The notes: a model not told the origin generated them from the letters alone. DNA of 64,000 nt from Stieleria sp. JC731 (GCF_020966635.1 NZ_JAJKFQ010000005.1:1080481-1144480), one strand, 5' to 3'. Positions 26,029 through 36,007 are shown, numbered from the stretch's first letter. A program made the numbers and translations.

Positions 26029-28425
26029 ATGGATGTGCCTCCCGCTTCGAATCCCAAGCTTCTGCAGCACTTGACCCCCGAGCAGCAGCGTGCAGTGGTT
26101 CACGTTGACGGTCCGATGCTAATTCTTGCCGGGCCAGGTAGCGGCAAAACTCGTGTTGTCACGCACCGGGTGGCGCATTTGCTTGAAGCTGGGGTTCCTG
26201 AATGGCAAATCGCGGCGTTGACGTTCACCAATAAGGCCGCCGACGAAATGCGTGCCCGTGTCGATTCTTTGGCACCGGGCAAGCAGGTGTGGATGGGGAC
26301 CTTTCACCGCTTCTGCGCTCAACTGCTGCGGCGATACGCAAGCATGGTCGGGCTGCAGGAGAACTATTCGATCTATGATTCTTCAGACTCAAAGCAGGCG
26401 ATGAAGCGGGCGATCGAAGCCTCGGGGGTTTCGACGACGCACGCGTCTCCAGATCAGATCGCGAATCTGATTAGTAAAGCGAAGAACAAGCTGATCACGC
26501 CGGAGGTTTGGCAAACACAGATCGTTAGCCCTCAGGAAAAGGTCGCTTCCCAAGTCTATCCGGTTTATCAGCAGCAGCTGCTTGTTGCGAACGCGGTGGA
26601 CTTTGATGATCTGCTGCTGCACGTTGCGACAATGCTGCGGCAGAACCCCGAGTTGCGGGCCGACCTGGACGCGCGGTTTCGCTACATCATGGTGGACGAG
26701 TATCAGGATACCAACCTGGCTCAATATGCCATCGTCCGTGGGCTGTCGGTGAACTATCCGAACCTGTCGGTCACAGGTGACCCCGATCAATCGATTTATG
26801 GTTGGCGTGGTGCAGACCTAAATAACATTCTTGATTTCGAGAAAGACTATCCGGATGTCAAAACGGTACGGTTGGAGCAGAACTATCGCAGTACGCCGAA
26901 CATCCTGCGTGCCGCGGACCAGTTGATTCGCCACAACCGTCGTCGCAAACAAAAGGACTTGTTTACCGAGAATGACGAAGGCGCACCGGTGACGCTGCGC
27001 TTTTGCTCCGACGGTTTCGAAGAAGCAGACTCAATCGCCGACGACATCGTCAATGCGATCGCAAGTGAAACGGCAAAGCCCAGTGACTTTGCGATATTCT
27101 GCCGGATGAATTCGTTGACACGTTCGGTGGAACACGCCCTTCGCGGACGTGGTGTTCCCTATCAGATTGTTAACGGGGTGGAGTTTTACCAGCGGAAGGA
27201 AATCAAAGATGTGCTCGCCTACCTGCACTTGGTTAATAACCCCAGTCACGATGTCGCGTTGACTCGCGTGATCAACACGCCGACACGAGGCATCGGTGCG
27301 AAAACCGTTCAACGATTGCAGGATTATGGCCACCAGTGTTCGATTCCAATGTTGGAAGCCGCACGACGTGTCCACGAGATTGACTCGATCGCCAAACGTA
27401 GCAAGACAATGGTCAGCCGGTTTGTCGAAATCTACGATCGTGTGGCGGCAAAGGCGACGGCTCCGCTAGAGGAGTTGATGCGGTATCTGGTTCAGGAAAC
27501 CAAGTACGATGACTTCCTCAATAAAACGTCTCCTGAAAGTGATGATTCCAGTCCGCTAGCCAACGTGGATGAACTGATCACGGCGGGAGCTGACTTTGAT
27601 CGTCGGCACCCGGATGACGGATCGCTTGATGCGTTTCTTGAACAAGTCGCGCTTGTCAGTGACACCGACGCGTTTGACGATTCCGATGAACGGGTCACGT
27701 TGATGACGCTACACGCGTCCAAGGGGTTGGAGTTCCCGCGCGTTTATATCATCGGGGTCGAAGACGACTTGTTGCCCCACAAGCGGTCCAAGGAAGACGA
27801 CGCACAGTTCGAAGAAGAACGCCGACTGTTGTTTGTTGGGATCACAAGGGCCGAGCAATGGCTACAGCTTTCGTGTTGCAAGCGGCGAATGATTCGAGGC
27901 GATTTCCGCCCCGTGATTCCTAGCCCGTTCCTGAACGAACTGCCGCTTGCCGAAATCAACCGTATCGAATCGGTTCGAAAAGGTGCGTGGTTTGACGAGG
28001 TCAACCAGAGCACCCCGTCAGATTGGGATATGCCCGAAATCCAGGTTAACGATGACAGCGCTATCGATCAGGATACGTCGTTTGACTTTGGTGCCAATGA
28101 GCATGAAGCCGACGAGCAAGGAGCCAAAGAGCATGCTGCGGAGTTCGATCAATCGGAATTCGCGGAGGCTCCGGCGGAAGAGCCCGCGCCAGCCAACCCG
28201 GTTCCACAACTCGGCAAGCTAAAGACGGCTGCGGATTTGATGACGGTCAATCGGCCGCCAATTACCGCATTCCAAGAAGGGACCAAGGTCCAGCACCGCG
28301 AGTATGGCGTCGGGATTATCACGGCGGTCAGTGGGCGTGGCCCCAAGAGAATGGCGCGAGTCAAGTTTGATGACGAAGAGCACAGTTTTCGTCTGGCGTT
28401 TGCCCCACTGGAAATCGCTGAATGA
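26029..28425 (+). CDS. pcrA: UvrD/PcrA-type superfamily 1 DNA helicase
   Basis: This 3'-5' DNA helicase acts in nucleotide-excision repair and removal of stalled complexes. The 798-residue protein shows the ordered SF1A motifs: the Q-motif region LTPEQQRAVVH, Walker A AGPGSGKT (residues about 34-41), TFTNKAADEMR, Walker B VDEYQDTN (about 222-229), GDPDQSIYGWRGAD, QNYRSTPNIL, TLMTLHASKGLEFPRVYI and LFVGITRAEQWL. The C-terminus carries an acidic stretch and the small SH3-like region KVQHREYGVGIITAVSGRG that PcrA uses to bind RNA polymerase. The ATG at 26029 is preferred; a frame from 25957 would add 24 residues. A terminator follows. Confidence 0.95.
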   Translation: MDVPPASNPKLLQHLTPEQQRAVVHVDGPMLILAGPGSGKTRVVTHRVAHLLEAGVPEWQIAALTFTNKAADEMRARVDSLAPGKQVWMGTFHRFCAQLLRRYASMVGLQENYSIYDSSDSKQAMKRAIEASGVSTTHASPDQIANLISKAKNKLITPEVWQTQIVSPQEKVASQVYPVYQQQLLVANAVDFDDLLLHVATMLRQNPELRADLDARFRYIMVDEYQDTNLAQYAIVRGLSVNYPNLSVTGDPDQSIYGWRGADLNNILDFEKDYPDVKTVRLEQNYRSTPNILRAADQLIRHNRRRKQKDLFTENDEGAPVTLRFCSDGFEEADSIADDIVNAIASETAKPSDFAIFCRMNSLTRSVEHALRGRGVPYQIVNGVEFYQRKEIKDVLAYLHLVNNPSHDVALTRVINTPTRGIGAKTVQRLQDYGHQCSIPMLEAARRVHEIDSIAKRSKTMVSRFVEIYDRVAAKATAPLEELMRYLVQETKYDDFLNKTSPESDDSSPLANVDELITAGADFDRRHPDDGSLDAFLEQVALVSDTDAFDDSDERVTLMTLHASKGLEFPRVYIIGVEDDLLPHKRSKEDDAQFEEERRLLFVGITRAEQWLQLSCCKRRMIRGDFRPVIPSPFLNELPLAEINRIESVRKGAWFDEVNQSTPSDWDMPEIQVNDDSAIDQDTSFDFGANEHEADEQGAKEHAAEFDQSEFAEAPAEEPAPANPVPQLGKLKTAADLMTVNRPPITAFQEGTKVQHREYGVGIITAVSGRGPKRMARVKFDDEEHSFRLAFAPLEIAE

Positions 28426-28568
28426 TTTAGCTTGATGGCAATTGAGTGCGGGTTTCGGAAGACGCCCCAAAAGGGGCCGGGAGAGGCCCGGAAAAGACCC
28501 GTGCACGCCTCTGTAAATGATCATTATTCGCTATTCAGGCTTCGCAACGTCTGATCGACGCAAATAAA

Positions 28569-28596
28569 AAAGGCCGACGTTTTCACGTCGGCCTTT
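28569..28596. terminator. Bidirectional terminator between helicase and LolA-like genes
   Basis: A perfect 12-bp stem, AAAGGCCGACGT/ACGTCGGCCTTT, encloses a 4-base loop (TTTC), with A-rich sequence on the left and T-rich sequence on the right. It can serve both convergent genes. Confidence 0.87.
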
Positions 28597-28628
28597 CTGT
28601 GTTCTTGCGTTGTTTGCCTACTTGAGGC

Positions 28629-29576
28629 TCAGTTGCGCGGCGCGGGTTGCTGCTGCTGTTGGGCTGGGTTGCCCTGAGCGATTTGCGGTGGCAAGAAGTT
28701 CTGTCGGTCAATCTTCCAGTCCGCTGGCGGCTGTTGCGGGATGAAGTGTCCGAGGAACTGGCTGATACCAGCACCGATCGCGTTGCGTTTAACTTCGCTG
28801 AATTCGTAGTGATCCCATTGAGGGGCCAGCTTTTCGTGGAAGTTGGGTGCGTACATGATCATGACTTCGGGTTCGAATCCCGAGCTCAGGACGACCTGTA
28901 CCATTTTGTATTGGGCACGGTCTTCCTGGCGTTTGGGCCATGCTTGCACCAAGTACGTGTTTGGCTTTGGGGCTTGTTCAAGTCGCACCCAGTACCTTTC
29001 TTTGATCTGTTGTGCGTCCAGGTTGAAAACAAAGGGAAGCGGACTGTTGAAGATGTTCGTGCCCTGCATGTTCGGAGGCAGGGACTGAACGTTGCACTTC
29101 TTTTGCTCGCGATCGTATTCGATCAGCTCGACGCCGTTGCAGATCCAGTACTCGCCGTACTTGTTGGCAGTCGGCCCGAATTGAGGAGCACCGTTCTTCA
29201 TGCCTTTGTAGTACATGATGCTGTCAACACGGAACAAACCTTTGTCTGGGTTCGCATATTTGACAACACCTTCGGCTTTGTGGGCGTGAACCCCAGCCGG
29301 TGCGGCAAGAAGGTCGAAGTGCCAGCGTTCAAACTTACACTCCAACGTTTTGGTCGATTGGCTTTTCTGTTGCCATGAAGCCAGGACACGATCAAGCTCG
29401 GCTTGTTGTGCCGGTGTCAGGGCAGGAAACGGCTGTGCAGCGGCTTGCGGTTTCGCACCGGCAACCGCCTGTTGCTGGGCGTTTGCTGGTGATGCAAAGG
29501 TCAATGCACCACAGACGATGCTGAGCAAAAACAAATGACCGCGATGGAGTCGCATTTTCATAGCCAAAAGCACCAT
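28629..29576 (-). CDS. Exported LolA-like planctomycete family protein (TIGR03009 type)
   Basis: The 315-residue protein has a signal peptide (LHRGHLFLLSIVCGALTFAS, cleaved near ANA) and a Gln/Ala/Pro-rich spacer, then a domain resembling the LolA/LppX-like half-barrel: KTLECKFERWHFD, AEGVVKYANPDKGLFRVDS, YWICNGVELIEYDREQKKC, and a later strand pair ending in HYEFSEVKRN. Its length and layout fit a planctomycete-specific family. The role is probably lipid or lipoprotein binding in the periplasm, by fold only. The C-terminus is Gln/Pro-rich. ATG codons at 29561 and 29555 are possible alternative starts, and the signal peptide is intact with any of them. It converges on the helicase gene. Confidence 0.8.
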   Translation of the reverse strand: MVLLAMKMRLHRGHLFLLSIVCGALTFASPANAQQQAVAGAKPQAAAQPFPALTPAQQAELDRVLASWQQKSQSTKTLECKFERWHFDLLAAPAGVHAHKAEGVVKYANPDKGLFRVDSIMYYKGMKNGAPQFGPTANKYGEYWICNGVELIEYDREQKKCNVQSLPPNMQGTNIFNSPLPFVFNLDAQQIKERYWVRLEQAPKPNTYLVQAWPKRQEDRAQYKMVQVVLSSGFEPEVMIMYAPNFHEKLAPQWDHYEFSEVKRNAIGAGISQFLGHFIPQQPPADWKIDRQNFLPPQIAQGNPAQQQQQPAPRN

Positions 29577-30031
29577 CCTTGAAGGCTTTGGTTACGGATT
29601 ACCGAGCAGGGAGCACACCAATTCGCTCGCTGAACCCTCGTTGTATCAGGTTGATGGGGGTCGCAGAAAGGTCATTCGGTTTGGCATTAAAAACTCCGCC
29701 ATCGCAATGACTGCCTCCGAGAGCGGCGGAATTTACATCCAACTCTGCCCGTCACCCCTCAGAAAGACTGGGCAAAGCTAGCAAAGTTGTACATTTGCAA
29801 GTCACTTCAATCGCCAATCGTCTTCATGCCCCACAGTCGATGCCGTTGGATTGCTATCAATCGACTCTTCTTTCTTTACCGGTTAATGGCGATCACACGA
29901 ATGTGCCGATGAGTGAAGAGTCGCGGGCTGCGCTGAGTTTAGATCTCGGTTGCATACCTGAGAATTTCGCACCAGTCAGATCTCGGTCGATTGTCTCGGC
30001 TGAACCAAGTTTGTCGCACAGGGGGGTAACG
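29577..30031. other. Divergent intergenic region
   Basis: About 455 bp lie between the LolA-like and WD40 genes. The frame of the WD40 gene stays open back to 29795, but that stretch has no homology-like pattern and no ribosome site. It presumably contains both promoters; nothing else was recognised. Confidence 0.4.
30021..30026 (+). promoter_or_regulatory. Ribosome binding site that fixes the WD40 start
   Basis: Six G lie five bases before the ATG at 30032. This supports the ATG over upstream in-frame starts near 29795. Confidence 0.5.
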
Positions 30032-31132
30032 ATGCAAGCAGTTGAAAACGCAATTCAGCCAACGCTGAATCGACGACGATTTGCAGCCTTCGCACTCGGC
30101 GGAGTCTTGATCAGCCAGACACAGTTCACCAGAGCTGAAGAGGGCATCAAGGCGCCTGCAAGCGATGCGGCATACCGATCGGAGACTCCGGTCAACACGA
30201 TGGTTCGGCGGCTTGAGCCCGTTAGTACTGACTTCAATGGCGCGATCATTCAAGCGATCGCCGCGGGAAATTCGGGAAAGCTGCTGGCGGTCGCTGGCGA
30301 CGATCACGGCATTCGAATCTTGCATGCCGGGACTTTACAAAGGTTAGCACTGCTGCGCGGGCATTCGGATCTTATCCAAAGCTTGCAGTTCGATTCGACC
30401 GGGCGGCGGCTGGTTTCTGCTGGCAATGACGGCGAACTGATCATCTGGAATTGCCAGGACTGGACGGTGTCGCAGCGGATGCAAACATCGCATGCGTTTG
30501 CCGGAGTCCGCTTTGCACCAAACGGGATGGAGCTTGCGGCGGTCGGTTTCACCGATGAAGTGTTCATCATCAACAACAAGCCCGTCAATCCGCACCCTCG
30601 TGTGCTGTGCGATTGCACCGACTTGCGATCCGTCGAATACCGACAGGATGGCAAGGTATTGGCGGTCGCTGGGCGAAGCGGAAAGCTACACCTGTTCGAA
30701 CGAACGCAGTACGCACTGTTTGACGAATCCCATCTGCATCACGGTCGGATTCATGACATGCAGTTTGTCGGTTCATCAAATGTATTGGCTTCTGTCGGGG
30801 AAGACGGAAAGCTGACGTTGTTTGATACAGAGTCCAAAAAGACGGTGCTTCAAGTTGCTGTCGCAAAGGGCAAGCTCTATGCGATCTGTGTCATCGATGA
30901 AAAGTATGTCGCAGTCGCGGGAAGCGATGACTTGATCAGCATCGTCGAGCAATCGACGGGCAAAGTGATCGAACGCTTGAAGGGCCACTCCGGTACCGTG
31001 ACTTCGTTGGCATCGATCGGGTCAACGCTGTACTCCGGTGGATTCGACGCAACGCTGCGGATGTGGCAGTTGGACAACATCATTGGCGGACCGGATCGGA
31101 TTGCCGAACGGGACAACCTTTTGGGGCGATAA
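30032..31132 (+). CDS. Tat-exported WD40 repeat protein
   Basis: The 366-residue protein starts with a twin-arginine type signal (NRRRFAAFALGGVLIS) and is otherwise a seven-bladed type WD40 propeller. Blades are visible as LLAVAGDDHGIRILHAG, LRGHSDLIQSLQFDSTG followed by RRLVSAGNDGELIIWN, VLAVAGRSGKLHLFE, VLASVGEDGKLTLFD, YVAVAGSDDLISIVE, and GHSGTVTSLASIG with TLYSGGFDATLRMWQ. It probably serves as a protein-binding scaffold outside the cytoplasmic membrane; the partner is unknown. It is followed after 54 bp by the giant SdrD-like gene on the same strand, so the two may be expressed together. Confidence 0.86.
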   Translation: MQAVENAIQPTLNRRRFAAFALGGVLISQTQFTRAEEGIKAPASDAAYRSETPVNTMVRRLEPVSTDFNGAIIQAIAAGNSGKLLAVAGDDHGIRILHAGTLQRLALLRGHSDLIQSLQFDSTGRRLVSAGNDGELIIWNCQDWTVSQRMQTSHAFAGVRFAPNGMELAAVGFTDEVFIINNKPVNPHPRVLCDCTDLRSVEYRQDGKVLAVAGRSGKLHLFERTQYALFDESHLHHGRIHDMQFVGSSNVLASVGEDGKLTLFDTESKKTVLQVAVAKGKLYAICVIDEKYVAVAGSDDLISIVEQSTGKVIERLKGHSGTVTSLASIGSTLYSGGFDATLRMWQLDNIIGGPDRIAERDNLLGR

Positions 31133-31173
31133 ACCCCAACGCTAGTTTTTGACTTCGTTTTGGAAGGGCACAC

Positions 31174-31178
31174 GGAGG
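31174..31178 (+). promoter_or_regulatory. Ribosome binding site before the GTG start of the SdrD-like gene
   Basis: GGAGG lies eight bases before the GTG at 31187, which is therefore preferred over the in-frame TTG at 31160. Confidence 0.55.
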
Positions 31179-31186
31179 TGCCACGG

Positions 31187-34100
31187 GTGAATCTGAATAA
31201 GAAACGATTGCGACGACCTGCTCGGCCACAAGTGCTTGAGCGTCGTGAACTGTTCGCCGCTGATCCAATCCATGTCGGTGTCGTTTACCTGGAAACCGAC
31301 TACTTGGAATCGGACAACGATGTCGGAGGCGATTCCAAAGGCGACAAATTTCTGCTGACGTTTAACGGCGGTGCCGATGGCACAACGCTGAATCAAGTTC
31401 GCATTCGAACTGATAAGGACGGTGATGGTATCTCGGTCGGTGACCCGATCTTTGACACGGCCGAAGGTGGACGTGGAAAACAACAGTGGCACGATTTTCA
31501 GATCTTAAAAATTGAAACGACCGATGGGCGTGTCGCGACCGCAAAGGCAACCGTTGTCGATGGCGGGCAAGAGTTAATTCTGGATCTGACGAACTTTCGA
31601 GCGGGTGATCGTCTCGAGTTCACAATTGACGTCGATGAAGTCCTTCGCAACCTACCGGATCTGGATGAATTCAATGACCGGTTGGACGTGATCACGTCCG
31701 GTCAGGAATTCCAAGATTCGATCTTAGAGGCATTCTTTGAAGCTCCGCACTACGAACCGACAACCGCTGATGCGATCTTCTTAAACAACTACGGTTCGCC
31801 GCGCGATACCTATGGTTTGGAACTTCCCGATGATGACGGAACCGGACCGAACAGTCGTCCCAACCGTAGTGCGGCGGCCGTTCTGGAACTGACGCAAACG
31901 CCGAAGCCAATTTCGATTAGCGGCTCTGTTTGGCTAGACAATAATCTTGATTCGGTGTGGCAGCCCGGTGAAGCAGGCCTTGCCGACGTTGAATTAACGT
32001 TGCTCGCGGCTGACAACAGTGGTCAATACAAGGACACCGGATACCGAGTGCGAACCGACGCTGGAGGGCACTACAGTTTCGATCGCTCATTGGGGCTGAT
32101 GCCCGGCAACTATCAAATCCTCGAAACTCAGCCCAGTGGCCTGTTCAGTGTCGCTGCAATTCCAGGACGCGTCGAAGGGATCGCGACAGGATCGGCGATC
32201 GGATTGGATGTTTTGTCTTCGATCGAGATTCCACTTGGGGATAGCGATGCGGTCGAGATGAATTTTGCCGAGGCCGAAGCCGCATCGATCGGCGGTTATG
32301 TCTATCGCGACAACAATGACAACGGTATCCGTGAAGCTGGCGAAACCGGAATTGCCGGTGTCACAATTCGTATCGTTCCCGTTGTAACGGTTGGCGATCA
32401 AGACGCGGTGACCACGGTGACATTGTCCGACGGTAGCTACTACGTCAGCAACTTGTCGCCAGGAACCTACGAGATATTCGAAGTCACCCAGCCGGCCGGA
32501 TTGATTGACGGAAAGGATACAGCCGGGACCGTCAACTCGGTCACCGTTGGTGTCGCTGATACCAATGGTGATGCCATTCGCGCGATCAACCTCGATGGCG
32601 GTGATGTTGGCGTCGAGTACAACTTTGGCGAATTGGAAACGGGCGAGATCAGCGGTCTCGTGTACTTGGCAAATCCAGGTGAAGCCTGCTATCCCACATA
32701 CGATCCGTCGCTCGCCGAACCTCTCGGTGGCGTGATTGTGGAATTGCAAACGCCCGACGGCAATGTAATCTCGCGAGTTACGACCACGCCAATGGGCGTT
32801 TACCATTTTGGCGACGTCGTTCCGGGCCAATATCGCATCGTCCAGTACACTCCGGACGGATTGCTCGATGGCGCATCATACGCCGGTACGATTGATGGTG
32901 TCTCGATGGGCCAAGCGCTCGATGGGACCGTGATTCGCCAAATTACGATGACGCCAGGTGGAGTGGGAACGGATTATCACTTCTGTGAAATCGCGCCCGT
33001 CACGCTATCGGGTTATGTCTATCACGATCGATCGTTCGAAGGCACTCGTGATCCTGGCGAAGAAGGCATCGCCGGCGCGAGCATTTCATTGGTGGACGAT
33101 TCCGGAAACACCGTCGCCACAACGCAGACCGATTCGAACGGTTTCTACCAATTCGAGTCATTGCCTCCTGGGAACTACACCCTCATTGAACAACAGCCCA
33201 GCGGCTATCTGGATGGTATCGATCGAGCGGGAACGATTGGCGGGCAGACCGTCGGCACCGCAGGCAACGATCGAATCAGTCAGATTGCTATCCCACAAGG
33301 GATGTCGGGTGTCGAATATAACTTCGGCGAGTTGCTGCCTGCATCGATCGGCGGCCATGTCCATTTGGATGTTGATGGTGACTGCATTCGCGATCCCGAT
33401 GAAGTCGGCTTGAACGGTGTCACGATCCAGTTGTTGGACGAATCTGGAACTGTTGTCCGAACGACTCAGACATCGATTGACGGAACCTACCGTTTCTTTG
33501 GATTGACACCCGGACGATACACCGTCGTCGAAGTTCAGCCCGAAGCGTTTTTTGATGGCGGAGTCACAGCGGGCACCGTTGGCGGCGTCGTTGGGGTGAA
33601 TCAAGTCAGTGGCATTGAACTAGGGTCTGGTGTCGACGCGTTTGACTACGACTTTTGCGAGGAGCCACCGAGTTCGCTTTCCGGATCGGTACATATCGAC
33701 AACGATGGCGATTGTATTCGTTCGCCATTTGAACGAGGCATCGAAGGCGTTGTCATTGAACTGCGAGACGCGACCGGGAATGTCGTTGCGACGACCACAA
33801 CGGACGCGATGGGCAATTATCAGTTCGTCGGACTTCGTGGTGGCGAATACAAGATCTTCGAAGTCCAGCCCGAAGGCTTCTTTCAAGGCGGGCAGGTACT
33901 CGGATCAGCCGGTGGGGCGGTCCTTGGCGTCGACCTTATGTCGGTCTCTTTGACGCCTGGCGAAAGTGCTGTCGACTACATGTTCTGTGAGTATGAACCG
34001 GCGACTCTATCCGGAACCGTTTGGTCGGATGACAACGAGAATCAGCGGTACGATGAAAACGAAACGCCAATTGCCGAGGTCACTGTCAAACTGATCGATG

Positions 34101-36007
34101 ACGCTGGCGTTGTCGTTCAGACGACCAAGACTGACCTTAACGGTCGCTATAAATTCACGGGACTTGATCGAGGCGTTTACGAGATCCAAGAAGAACAGCC
34201 TGAGGGGTACTTTCAGGGTGGCCAGATCGTGGGCAACCTCGGAGGCCAGCCTTCAGGTGACGATCGTTTGATCAACATTCAAGTTCACGCAGGTTTGACA
34301 GGCGTCGGATATGATTTTCCTGAAGTCCCGCCTGCCGAAATCAGCGGCGTTGTGTTTGTCGATGGCGCGGCGATCGAGACCACCGAATTGATCAGTCCGG
34401 AAGATCTACGGGAATACAAAGACGGCCAACTGACCACCGATGACACGCGGCTAAACGGTGTTCGAATCACCATTCTGGATGAGTTCGGGTTGCCTTTGAC
34501 AGATGACGCGTTTCTGTCTGGCAATGCCGTCGCTGATAGTGTGGTGTTAACCAACCAAGACGGCGTGTTCCAATTCAAAGGGCTCCGGCCAGGAACCTAC
34601 GTCCTGTCCCAAACGCAACCCAGTAGCGACAGCCTGATCGACTCCATCGATACACCTGGATCAACGGGTGGTCTGGCCGTGAATGCGGCTGACGAATACG
34701 ACGAATCTCAGCTGTTTTGGATTAAGTCCGTTGCACCGGCCAAGGACTTTGACGCCATTTTGGGCGTTACCGTCAAGGCAGGGCAGACGTCCTCGGAGAA
34801 CTTCTTTAGTGAAGTTGAGATCGATCTATCATCTCCACCACCTCCACCGCCGCCTCCCCCACTGCCACCACCACCTCCGCCGCTGACGATTTTGAAACCG
34901 CCCGCGCCGGAACCAGAATTCATCGAGCCTCCACCGTTCGAAGAGTTCGTCGCGCCGGAACCTGTATATCCAGTGACAGCGCCAGAACGAGTCTTGCCTG
35001 CACCGATCTTGGGCGAAGTCGACTTCGTCACTTGGCACTTGAGTGTGATCAATGGTGGGCATCCACGTGGTCAAGTCGCCTCACGTGATGCATTCATGAA
35101 GGTGGCGATGCGCAGCGACAATGACGCGCAAGACGAACGGCATGAAAAAGACAAAGGACGCTGGACTTTATTAACCATTGATGGCCAGGTTCGACAAGAA
35201 AGCGAAACGTTTGAGCTTGGGGCCGAAGATGCCATTGCTTTGGCTGGCGACTTCAACGGTGACGGAGATGACGAAGTCGCCATCTATGTCGAAGGACACT
35301 GGTACGTCGACATGAATGGCAACGGTGTCTGGGACGAAGGTGACCTTTGGATTCTGCTTGGGACCGAAATGGACCGTCCTGTCGTCGGCGACTGGGATGG
35401 AGATGGTAAAGACGACATTGGAATCTTCGGTCGAAAGTGGGAACGCGATTGGCGTCGAATCAAAACCGATGCAGGGCTTCCCGACCCATCCAACCGTTGG
35501 CGACGCTACTTGGAAACCCAAAAGACGCTTGGTCTGGTTTCAATCGAGACTCGCCCCGAGGACTGCCGCAGGATGCTGCGTCATGGCGAAGACGGAAGCT
35601 TGCGTGCTGACGCGGTCGATCACGTCTTCCAATATGGCGAGGATGTCGACACGCCGATTTCGGGCGACTGGAACGGCGACGGAATTGATCAGATCGGAAT
35701 TTTCCGCGCAGGCGTTTGGATGCTGGACGCCGAGGGCGACGGTCGACGAAAGTCTGGCGAAGAACGGTTTGAGTTCGGTCAGCCAGGCGACTATCCGATC
35801 GTCGGTGACTTCGACGGTGATGGGATCGACGAGGTCGGCGTCATTCGCGGCAACAGAGTCATCATCGATAGCGATGGTGACCGCGAGGTGACGGCGGCTG
35901 ACGACCAATTCGACTTGCCGGAAGGTTCGCAGAGCGGACAGCCCGTTGTCGGTGACTGGGACGGCGATGGTCGTGATGAGCTTGGCTGGTATAACCAAGC
36001 CAGCTAG
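31187..36007 (+). CDS. Giant surface protein with SdrD B-like repeats and FG-GAP-like end
   Basis: This predicted surface protein has 1606 residues. The N-terminus is basic and contains PQVLERRELFAAD, the Leu-Glu-x-Arg-x-Leu sequence that also opens the giant protein at the right end. Residues about 30-245 are a unique domain. Eight SdrD B-like (prealbumin-like) repeats of about 110 residues follow, starting near nucleotides 31915, 32281, 32644, 33001, 33343, 33673, 34006 and 34336. Each runs from an SGxVxxD strand through YxFxxLxPGxY to xYNFxE. A polyproline segment with nine consecutive Pro (near 34837-34863) joins them to a C-terminal part with four or more FG-GAP/EF-hand-like loops (DFNGDGDDEVAIY, DWDGDGKDDIGIF, DFDGDGIDEVGVI, DWDGDGRDELGWY), likely to bind calcium. 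Base composition is like its neighbours. Confidence 0.9.
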   Translation: MNLNKKRLRRPARPQVLERRELFAADPIHVGVVYLETDYLESDNDVGGDSKGDKFLLTFNGGADGTTLNQVRIRTDKDGDGISVGDPIFDTAEGGRGKQQWHDFQILKIETTDGRVATAKATVVDGGQELILDLTNFRAGDRLEFTIDVDEVLRNLPDLDEFNDRLDVITSGQEFQDSILEAFFEAPHYEPTTADAIFLNNYGSPRDTYGLELPDDDGTGPNSRPNRSAAAVLELTQTPKPISISGSVWLDNNLDSVWQPGEAGLADVELTLLAADNSGQYKDTGYRVRTDAGGHYSFDRSLGLMPGNYQILETQPSGLFSVAAIPGRVEGIATGSAIGLDVLSSIEIPLGDSDAVEMNFAEAEAASIGGYVYRDNNDNGIREAGETGIAGVTIRIVPVVTVGDQDAVTTVTLSDGSYYVSNLSPGTYEIFEVTQPAGLIDGKDTAGTVNSVTVGVADTNGDAIRAINLDGGDVGVEYNFGELETGEISGLVYLANPGEACYPTYDPSLAEPLGGVIVELQTPDGNVISRVTTTPMGVYHFGDVVPGQYRIVQYTPDGLLDGASYAGTIDGVSMGQALDGTVIRQITMTPGGVGTDYHFCEIAPVTLSGYVYHDRSFEGTRDPGEEGIAGASISLVDDSGNTVATTQTDSNGFYQFESLPPGNYTLIEQQPSGYLDGIDRAGTIGGQTVGTAGNDRISQIAIPQGMSGVEYNFGELLPASIGGHVHLDVDGDCIRDPDEVGLNGVTIQLLDESGTVVRTTQTSIDGTYRFFGLTPGRYTVVEVQPEAFFDGGVTAGTVGGVVGVNQVSGIELGSGVDAFDYDFCEEPPSSLSGSVHIDNDGDCIRSPFERGIEGVVIELRDATGNVVATTTTDAMGNYQFVGLRGGEYKIFEVQPEGFFQGGQVLGSAGGAVLGVDLMSVSLTPGESAVDYMFCEYEPATLSGTVWSDDNENQRYDENETPIAEVTVKLIDDAGVVVQTTKTDLNGRYKFTGLDRGVYEIQEEQPEGYFQGGQIVGNLGGQPSGDDRLINIQVHAGLTGVGYDFPEVPPAEISGVVFVDGAAIETTELISPEDLREYKDGQLTTDDTRLNGVRITILDEFGLPLTDDAFLSGNAVADSVVLTNQDGVFQFKGLRPGTYVLSQTQPSSDSLIDSIDTPGSTGGLAVNAADEYDESQLFWIKSVAPAKDFDAILGVTVKAGQTSSENFFSEVEIDLSSPPPPPPPPPLPPPPPPLTILKPPAPEPEFIEPPPFEEFVAPEPVYPVTAPERVLPAPILGEVDFVTWHLSVINGGHPRGQVASRDAFMKVAMRSDNDAQDERHEKDKGRWTLLTIDGQVRQESETFELGAEDAIALAGDFNGDGDDEVAIYVEGHWYVDMNGNGVWDEGDLWILLGTEMDRPVVGDWDGDGKDDIGIFGRKWERDWRRIKTDAGLPDPSNRWRRYLETQKTLGLVSIETRPEDCRRMLRHGEDGSLRADAVDHVFQYGEDVDTPISGDWNGDGIDQIGIFRAGVWMLDAEGDGRRKSGEERFEFGQPGDYPIVGDFDGDGIDEVGVIRGNRVIIDSDGDREVTAADDQFDLPEGSQSGQPVVGDWDGDGRDELGWYNQAS

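Noticed and set aside
28647-29378. Plus-strand open frame opposite the LolA-like gene
   Set aside because: It is a shadow of the minus-strand gene, which has a signal peptide and a family pattern; the shadow has neither.
29795-30031. N-terminal extension of the WD40 protein
   Set aside because: The ATG at 30032 has a G-rich ribosome site and places the twin-arginine signal near the N-terminus; the extension has no recognisable sequence.
34708-35074. Minus-strand glycine-rich or tryptophan/arginine-rich proteins opposite the polyproline segment
   Set aside because: They are antisense readings of the proline codons in the giant surface-protein gene.
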